Part shown: positions 56,445-64,000 of the stretch, one piece after another
Layout: each line of letters opens with the position of its first letter
Numbering within the stretch: position 1 is the stretch's first letter
Origin: Rhodococcus rhodnii NBRC 100604
GTDB taxonomy: Bacteria; Actinomycetota; Actinomycetes; Mycobacteriales; Mycobacteriaceae
DNA length: 64,000 bases
Reading direction: 5' to 3'
Assembly: GCF_001894925.1 (NCBI RefSeq)
Contig: NZ_BCXD01000009.1
Span: 1 to 64,000 of the forward strand
Notes under the pieces: model-generated
Database searches by the model: none
What the model was told of the DNA's origin: nothing
The model's input: the letters and a program-made list of their open reading frames with translations, nothing else
Made by a program: the position numbers and the translations under genes

Positions 56445-57463
56445 CGCCGCTCGTCGCGGGGCACGCGACCGGAATCGGCTCGTGGCCGGGCACCGATCCG
56501 CGGGAGGCGGCGGCGACCGTCGTCGGCGAACTGCCCGGGCTCCCGCACCTCGTCGAGCTGCCGGGCCGTGGTCTCGGTGCCGACACGATCGGCCGCGCGG
56601 CCGCTCTGCTCACCGACTTCCCCATCGACACCTCCACCACCGGATACCGCACCGGTGCACGGCGATCGGTGATCGCGCGCCGCGCCGCAGGTCTGCTGTC
56701 GGCCGATCTCGACGCGCTCGAGGAGGCGTGGGAGATCGCAGGCAAGGGGCCCGGTGGCGCCGTCAAGGTGCAGGCGCCCGGTCCGTGGACGCTCGCGGCG
56801 TCGCTCGAACTCGCCGGGGGAGCGCGCCTGCTGCTCGACCGCGGAGCGGTGCGCGATCTCGCGGATTCGCTCGGCGACGGGCTCGCCTCGCACGCCGCCG
56901 ACGTGTCGCGCCGGTGTGGTGGTGCGCGCGTCGTCGTCCAGCTGGACGAACCGCTGCTCACCGACGTGCGTGCCGGACGGCTCACGGGCCGCAGCCGACT
57001 CGAGTCGATTCCCGCCGTCGCCACTCCCGTCGCGGTCGAGACACTCGATCGTGTCGTCGCCGCGTCGGCCGCCGACGTGATCCTGCATGCGTGCTCGGCG
57101 GAGGTTCCTACGGACATCGCGCACGAGAGTCGCGTCGCCGCACTGGCATTCGACCTCGAGTCCGTGCGAACGGCGAGCCTCGACGGTCTGGGAACGCTCC
57201 TCGACGGTGGCACCGAACTGCTCGTGGGCGCGGTGCCCACGACCGATCCGCAGCGGCCGCTCGGGGTCGATGACGTGCTGCGCGATCTCGGCAGGCTCGC
57301 GCACCGGCTGCAGTTCGCGCCCGAGGTCTTCGCTGCCCGCGTCGGTCTCGCGCCGGCGTGTGGACTCGCGGGTGCATCGCCGCAGTGGGCGCGGCGTGCG
57401 CTCACCACGGTCCGCGACGCCGCGCGGGCGATGGCGGACGATCCGTCGCTGCTGACTCGCTGA
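56441..57463 (+). CDS. MetE C-terminal-like protein (B12-independent methionine synthase family)
   Basis: 340 aa from GTG overlapping the mnmA stop. The (beta/alpha)8 barrel of the UROD/MetE superfamily is seen in [62 protein letters not shown] and [14 protein letters not shown]. The Asp-Glu-Pro and Cys positions fit the zinc/homocysteine site. It is half the size of full MetE and so lacks the N-terminal barrel. The methyl donor is unknown. Rv3015c is the mycobacterial counterpart. Confidence 0.88.
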   Translation: MTPLVAGHATGIGSWPGTDPREAAATVVGELPGLPHLVELPGRGLGADTIGRAAALLTDFPIDTSTTGYRTGARRSVIARRAAGLLSADLDALEEAWEIAGKGPGGAVKVQAPGPWTLAASLELAGGARLLLDRGAVRDLADSLGDGLASHAADVSRRCGGARVVVQLDEPLLTDVRAGRLTGRSRLESIPAVATPVAVETLDRVVAASAADVILHACSAEVPTDIAHESRVAALAFDLESVRTASLDGLGTLLDGGTELLVGAVPTTDPQRPLGVDDVLRDLGRLAHRLQFAPEVFAARVGLAPACGLAGASPQWARRALTTVRDAARAMADDPSLLTR

Positions 57464-57480
57464 CTCGCTGACTCGCTGAC
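57452..57480 (+). repeat. 8-bp tandem repeat over a stop codon
   Basis: CTGACTCG is repeated about 3.6 times across the end of the metE-like gene; the stop TGA (57461-57463) lies in the second unit. Confidence 0.85.
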
Positions 57481-57565
57481 CGCGTCTGCTTCCTCACCGA
57501 TCCGCCTTTTCTCCCGATGAGGCCGTACGACCGGGGCCAGAGGCCTCTTCAGTAGGTTTCACATG

Positions 57566-57581
57566 TCTAGTACCTACTAGA
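57566..57581. promoter_or_regulatory. Operator overlapping the MFS promoter
   Basis: TCTAGTACCTACTAGA has two perfect 7-bp inverted arms. It lies in the spacer between TTCACA (57558-57563) and ATATAT (57581-57586), a likely -35/-10 pair with 17-bp spacing, so a bound repressor would block transcription. Confidence 0.65.
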
Positions 57582-57584
57582 TAT

Positions 57585-58919
57585 ATGGAACCTACGAATG
57601 ATCTAGCGATAGTTGCGGCCGGCGTGGTGTCTGCCCCGCCGAGCCGATGGACGCTGCCGGTGGTTCTCGTCGCGCAGTTCGTCACTCCGTTGTCGATCGC
57701 GGGTACCGCCATCGCGCTTCCGGCGATCTCGGCGGATCTCGGGTCGCAGCCGGCCGCGCTGCAGTGGGTGGTCAACGGCTTCAACGTCGCGTTCGCGCTG
57801 AGCACCCTGATCTGGGGACCGATCGGTGATCGGATCGGCCATCGCGCGACCTTCACCGTGGGGGCGGCGGCATTCGCGGCGGGAAGCGCGGTGAGCGCGT
57901 CGGCACCGTCTCTGGTGATTCTCGACGGGGCCCGTGTCCTCGCGGGTGTCGGTGCCGCAGCGATCCTCACCGGTGCGAGTTCGTTGCTGTCGAACGCCTT
58001 CGACGGTGCCGCACGGGCGAAGGGCTTCGCGCTCTTCGGCACGGTCAACGGGCTGGGGCTCGCGCTCGGGCCGACCGTCTCGGGCGTGCTCGTGGCGGCC
58101 ATCGGGTGGCGCGGCGGATTCGCCGTGCAGGCAGTGCTTCTCGCGCTCGCGGTGCTCGGTTCGCGTGCGCTGCCCCGCACGGTGGTCGCACCCGGGATCC
58201 GCGACGCGGTGCGGACCGCCTCGCGTGGCTCGCTGCTCCGCAACCGTGAGTTCGTCGCGATGTGTCTCGTGCCGATGGCCGGTTCGGCCGGTTTCGTCAC
58301 CCTCCTGACGTACCTGCCGTCGGCGTTCGGCGGGATCAAAGGACTGTCGGCGGGCGCTGCCGGTCCGCTCATGCTGGTGATGACGGTCCCGGTTCTCGTG
58401 GCACCGACGATCGTCGCGGCACTGGTCGGCTCGGTGTCTCGCGTCACCGTCGGCTCCGTCGTCCACGTGAGCCTCGTCGCCCTCGTTCTGGGCAGTGGCG
58501 GGATGTTGCTGCTCGCGCCGGACAGGTCGATCGCCTGGGTGATCCTGCCGATGATCCTGTTGGGGTTCGGGTTCGGGCTTCCGATCGGGCTCGTCGACGG
58601 CCACGCTCTCGCTGTGGTGCCACCCGAGCAGACCGGGCGCGCGGCCGGGGTGCTGAACTTCTGCCGGATCGGCAGCGAGGCGGCCTTCGTCGCCGCGTAC
58701 GCATTCGTCCTGTCGAGTGTGGTCGATCACCGGCTCATGGGGACTGCCGCTGCCGAGACCGCTGCGGGCATGCCCGGGCATGCCGACGTCTACGCGGATG
58801 CCTTCGCTGTCACCGTCGGTGGTGTCGTGGCGGTGCTCGTCGTGCTGTCGTTCGCCGTGTTCGTGGTTCGGTCCGGTGAAAGGGTATGGGGGAGAGTGAT
58901 GTCAGGGTCTCGGTGGTGA
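57585..58919 (+). CDS. Major facilitator superfamily transporter (drug/metabolite exporter)
   Basis: 444 aa with 12 predicted spans. The signature between helices 2 and 3 is WGPIGDRIGHRATF, and motif C-like Gly-rich LFGTVNGLGLALGPTVSG marks a DHA-type proton antiporter. The ATG at 57585 lacks an SD and sits within the -10 element, so the true start may be a GTG at 57624 or 57627, just before the conserved PPSRWTLPVVLVAQF. Expression is probably controlled through the operator at 57566-57581. The compound exported is unknown. Confidence 0.88.
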   Translation: MEPTNDLAIVAAGVVSAPPSRWTLPVVLVAQFVTPLSIAGTAIALPAISADLGSQPAALQWVVNGFNVAFALSTLIWGPIGDRIGHRATFTVGAAAFAAGSAVSASAPSLVILDGARVLAGVGAAAILTGASSLLSNAFDGAARAKGFALFGTVNGLGLALGPTVSGVLVAAIGWRGGFAVQAVLLALAVLGSRALPRTVVAPGIRDAVRTASRGSLLRNREFVAMCLVPMAGSAGFVTLLTYLPSAFGGIKGLSAGAAGPLMLVMTVPVLVAPTIVAALVGSVSRVTVGSVVHVSLVALVLGSGGMLLLAPDRSIAWVILPMILLGFGFGLPIGLVDGHALAVVPPEQTGRAAGVLNFCRIGSEAAFVAAYAFVLSSVVDHRLMGTAAAETAAGMPGHADVYADAFAVTVGGVVAVLVVLSFAVFVVRSGERVWGRVMSGSRW

Positions 58920-59037
58920 TCGCTCCCGTCGGTAGCGGGGCGTGCGCGTCGGTGGTGCGTACGATGATCGGCAGTGCATCGTGCAGTGAGCGCGAAGATG
59001 TCGTGCAGTGCCGTGTAGCGGAAGGAACCGTGCCGGA

Positions 59038-59373
59038 ATGGCTGATCAGGACGGTCACCCCGACCGCGACGAATTCGATCTGTCGTCGATCCTGCACGCG
59101 CTCTCGGACGCGAACCGGCGCAGTGTGATCGTCCAGCTCGCCGAGGAGCCGGACGGGACCGAGCAACTCTGCACCGTCTTCGGGCTTCCCTGGGCGCCGT
59201 CGACGCGCACCCATCACTTCCGTGTCCTTCGTGAGGCGGGCCTCGTCCGCCAGCGTGACGTGGGAAACGGCCGGCTCACGAGCCTTCGCCGCTCCGACCT
59301 CGACGCCGTGTTCCCCGGCCTGCTCGACCAGATCGTCGGAGCCGACCGGAAGGGCCGCGCCGACAAGAGTTGA
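59038..59373 (+). CDS. ArsR-family winged-helix transcriptional regulator
   Basis: 111 aa, starting MADQDGHPDRDEFD, with GGAAGGAA 12 bases before. Winged helix: ILHALSDANRRSVIVQLAEE, then STRTHHFRVLREAGLVRQRD and the wing VGNGRLTSLRRSDLD. No metal-binding Cys pair is seen, so a metal sensor role is unlikely. It lies between the exporter and the P450 and may control either one, possibly through the palindrome before the exporter. Confidence 0.88.
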   Translation: MADQDGHPDRDEFDLSSILHALSDANRRSVIVQLAEEPDGTEQLCTVFGLPWAPSTRTHHFRVLREAGLVRQRDVGNGRLTSLRRSDLDAVFPGLLDQIVGADRKGRADKS

Positions 59374-59473
59374 CGCAACTTCGCCGGTGCGACGAACAGG
59401 GAGGATTCGAGCGCGGCGTGTCCAGGAGTCGGCCGGGTGGGTCAGCCCGACCGTCCTGCGGCACACTGGCGGC

Positions 59474-60904
59474 ATGGCGTCCCACAACACTGCGAGTCGG
59501 TCGGGCGGGGACACGTCACCGACCAACTCTGCCACCCATTCGCCCACCATCCCGACTCCTTCATTTCGGTTGCCCCTCCTCGGCGACCTGCTGAGCATCG
59601 ACGTGGCGAAGCCGGTGCAGCGCGAGATGCAGATGGCCCGGAGACTGGGTGGGATCTTCGAGCGCAAGATCATCGCGCATCGCGTGATCGTGGTGTCCGG
59701 AGCGGACCTCGTCGCCGAGGTCAACGACGAGGAGAAGTGGGCGAAGTTCCTCGGGCTGCCCTTGCGCAAGCTCCGTGTCATCGCCGGGGACGGGCTGTTC
59801 ACCGCGTTCAATTCCGAACCCAATTGGGGGCGAGCGCACCGCATCCTGGGTCCGGGGTTCAGTCAGACGTCGATGCGCGGGTATCACGAGTCGATGTGCG
59901 CCGTCGTCGACGAACTGCTCACGAGCTGGGATCACGCGGCCGAATCCGGTGAGTACGTCGACGTGGGGCGATCCATGACCGCCCTCACCTTCGACGTCAT
60001 CGGCCGATGTGGGTTCGGTTACGACTTCGGCAGCTTCACGCGCGACGCCCCGGACCCGTTCGTGGGGGCCATGGGCAGGGCGCTCGAATACGTCAATCGC
60101 TCCTCGAACGACATCCCGCTGCTCCGCACGCTCTTCGGGCGTGCTCGGCGAGCGCAGCACGACGCCGATATCGCGCTGATGCGAGAGACCGTCGCCAGGA
60201 TCGTCGACGAGAGGGAAGCGTCCGGTGACCGACGATCGGACCTGCTCGATCTGATGCTGCACACGGCCGATCCGGACACCGGGGAGCGACTCACGCGCGA
60301 GTCGGTGGTCGACCAGGTGCTCACGTTCCTCGTGGCGGGCAACGAGACGACCTCCGCGACATTGGGTTTCGCGTTGCACTTTCTCAGCAGCCATCCCGAG
60401 ATCGCCGCGGCGGCGCGCGCCGAGGTGCTCGATGTGGCCGGTCCCGACGGCCCGCTGGCGTACGAGCAGATCGGGAAACTCCGCAAGGTCCGGCGAATCG
60501 TCGACGAGACGCTCAGGCTGTGGCCTGCGGCGCCGGGATACTTCCGCAAGGTTCGGGCGGACACGACGCTCGGCGAGCACGCGATGCCCGTCGGATCGTG
60601 GGTGTTCGTCCTTCTTCCGCAGCTGCATCGGGATCCCGCCTGGGGTCCGGACCCCGAGCGTTTCGACCCGGACCGATTCCTCCCTGCAGCGGTCAGGGAG
60701 CGCTCCCCGCACATCTACAAGCCGTGGGGAACCGGGATACGTGCGTGTATCGGCCGCCAGTTCGCGCTCCACGAGGCCGTCCTCGCGTTGGCCTCGATCC
60801 TGCGGCGGTACGAGATCGCGCCGGACCCGGATTACACCCTCGACGTGCACGAAGCCATCACGCTCAAACCTCGCGGACTGCGAGTGCGTCCGACGCGTGT
60901 GTAG
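59474..60904 (+). CDS. Cytochrome P450 (CYP102 heme-domain-like), stand-alone
   Basis: 476 aa. I-helix oxygen-activation motif AGNETTSATLGFAL, K-helix ExxR in VDETLRLWPAAP, meander PERFDPDRF, and heme loop KPWGTGIRACIGRQFALHEA with the axial Cys. The overall pattern is close to the heme domain of fatty-acid hydroxylase BM3, but no reductase domain follows, so separate redox partners are needed. A Trp takes the place of the conserved Phe seven residues before the heme Cys. Substrate likely a fatty acid or other hydrophobic compound (inference). Confidence 0.92.
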   Translation: MASHNTASRSGGDTSPTNSATHSPTIPTPSFRLPLLGDLLSIDVAKPVQREMQMARRLGGIFERKIIAHRVIVVSGADLVAEVNDEEKWAKFLGLPLRKLRVIAGDGLFTAFNSEPNWGRAHRILGPGFSQTSMRGYHESMCAVVDELLTSWDHAAESGEYVDVGRSMTALTFDVIGRCGFGYDFGSFTRDAPDPFVGAMGRALEYVNRSSNDIPLLRTLFGRARRAQHDADIALMRETVARIVDEREASGDRRSDLLDLMLHTADPDTGERLTRESVVDQVLTFLVAGNETTSATLGFALHFLSSHPEIAAAARAEVLDVAGPDGPLAYEQIGKLRKVRRIVDETLRLWPAAPGYFRKVRADTTLGEHAMPVGSWVFVLLPQLHRDPAWGPDPERFDPDRFLPAAVRERSPHIYKPWGTGIRACIGRQFALHEAVLALASILRRYEIAPDPDYTLDVHEAITLKPRGLRVRPTRV

Positions 60905-60961
60905 TAGAGGCGTGCCCCGTCGACAACCTGACGGAGCGACGCGGCGAGCGAGGGGAGCGCA

Positions 60962-62019
60962 ATGGGCGTGCAATTGAACGAGTGGATGCTCGTGGAAACG
61001 CTGTGCCCCGGAGAAATGTCGGTGATCAGCTGCGGCGGTAATCTTCGCGAGTGGGCTTCGGTGCGTCGAAACGTTCAGCCGGCTCGTGACGTCGACGTCG
61101 AATCGATCATCCAGCGGGTACGGGACACTCGTCGCAAGGTCGTCGCAGACGTGACGTCTCGGACCGGTCCGCGTTCGTCATTCCACATCGAAGCGATCCC
61201 GGTTCTCGGCCCGTCCGGTGAGACCCACGGCGTGCAGGTGTGGGTAGGCGAGCCCGATGCTGTGGTTCTCCCGCCCGTATCGTCTCCGGCATCGCCTGGC
61301 ATCTCGAGACGATGTCGATCGCCCAAACGCTCGAAGCATCGATGATGTCCGGAGTCGAACCCGAGGATCATGTCCCGACAAGGACTCCAGCCGAGTACAT
61401 CGCGAAGTCCGTCAAGTTCGACGGGTCCGCTTCGCTGTTCGAGCTCGCTCTCGACCCCGTCCACGGACGCGCATGGGAATCCCCGATGTCGGTGCTGCAC
61501 GCTGACGCGCACATCATGAACTGGCACTGCTGGGGGAAGGGCCGGACCGACAGCGGAAACATCGGCATCCGCTTGCTCTGGCACGATGTCACCGACACTC
61601 GCGCGCCCGAAACTCCGACACTGCACGAGCTCGGAATGCAGCAGAGCCTCAAGGCAAGTGGCGTACACGCAGCAGTGTTCGAGGCTGATCGGGCGATCCT
61701 GGCGATGTGGCTCGCCGAGACGCCGGCATGGGTGCAGTGGCGCAACGTCGCAGGAGCGAACGACGTCGTTCATCCCGACGATGCGCACGTGCTGAGCGAG
61801 GCGCTGAAGTCGTTCCGGAGCGGCGACGTGGTACCGCATGCCGCTGTCGCACGTCTGAGAGGTGTGTGTGACTGGGTTCTCGCCGATCTCCACATCCAGC
61901 CGTATCCGGGTCCGCTGGGAGACAAGCTCGTGCTGGTACACGTGGACGCTGCTGCCCGAGACGACATGCGCGACAACCCATCACCGACGCGTCCAGGTGC
62001 GAGCAGTGGCGACGGCTAG
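60962..62019 (+). pseudogene. Frameshifted GAF/PAS-like signalling protein (DUF5593-type, tentative)
   Basis: ATG at 60962 with SD GAGGGGAG. The first part (MGVQLNEWMLVETLCPGEM, HIEAIPVLGPSGETHGVQVW, VGEPDAVVLPP) runs to about 61272. The second part is in another frame: IVSGIAWHLETMSIAQTLEA, FELALDPVHGRAWESPMSV, IGIRLLWHDVTD, ending at 62019. Restoring one C in the CCC run near 61270 joins them into a protein of about 352 aa. It resembles actinomycete GAF/PAS-like proteins. Either a recent pseudogene or a homopolymer sequencing error. Confidence 0.65.

Positions 62020-64000
<1,981 letters not shown>

Overview
The window is chromosomal DNA from a high-GC actinomycete of the order Mycobacteriales, most likely Rhodococcus or a close relative. 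Codon usage is strongly G/C at third positions, GTG starts are common, and many genes overlap by ATGA or GTGA. The order nrdHIEF, (fecB-like), ctaD, serB, ABC ATPase, NUDIX, enoyl-CoA hydratase, two methyltransferases, PQQ-like propeller, acyltransferase, glycosyltransferase, GH57, methyltransferase, etfB-etfA, GNAT, PlsC, cysteine desulfurase, mnmA, metE-like, ligA matches, from memory, the Rv3053c to Rv3014c stretch of Mycobacterium tuberculosis. No rRNA, tRNA, CRISPR array or transposase was seen.

Layout. 1-6.1 kb holds a partial proline-iminopeptidase-like hydrolase, an ECF42-type sigma factor with its YCII/DGPF partner, a short GPP34 protein, an oxidoreductase/TetR/quinone-reductase group with a perfect 18-bp operator palindrome, and small enzymes. 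6.2-13 kb holds a CobW GTPase, a DEAD-box helicase and the molybdopterin genes (moeA, a fused moaC-moaB, moaE, moaA, moaD). 13-18 kb holds a carotenoid-desaturase-like oxidoreductase, nadE, a nucleosidase, a META lipoprotein, a TetR regulator and an FMN reductase. 18.5-22.7 kb is the class Ib ribonucleotide reductase operon nrdHIEF with candidate NrdR boxes.

23.3-29.8 kb (minus strand) is the accessory region. Parts are visibly less G/C-rich than the flanks. It starts with a WXG100-like protein and a larger WxG-motif protein (type VII/ESX secretion substrates) and an unknown 217-aa protein, all coupled by overlapping stop/start codons. A tandem array of small paralogous two-gene modules follows. 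Each module has a short soluble protein (A) overlapping a single-membrane-span protein (B), and both carry variants of one roughly 50-residue domain. There are five A and five B copies, one of each broken by a frameshift, and the array ends in a protein with two copies of the domain. The layout resembles effector-plus-immunity arrays, but no function is known. I consider this the candidate undescribed system.

29.9-62 kb returns to core genes: NUDIX, Fe-siderophore/heme-type binding protein, ctaD, serB, Pth2-like, secreted peptidase, glgX, ABC ATPase, the methylglucose-lipopolysaccharide-type glucan genes, etfBA, lipid acyltransferases, cysteine desulfurase and mnmA. A smaller accessory patch follows (MFS exporter with operator, ArsR-like regulator, P450, frameshifted GAF-like gene, and an 858-bp stretch with no convincing gene). 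The window ends inside ligA (DNA ligase).
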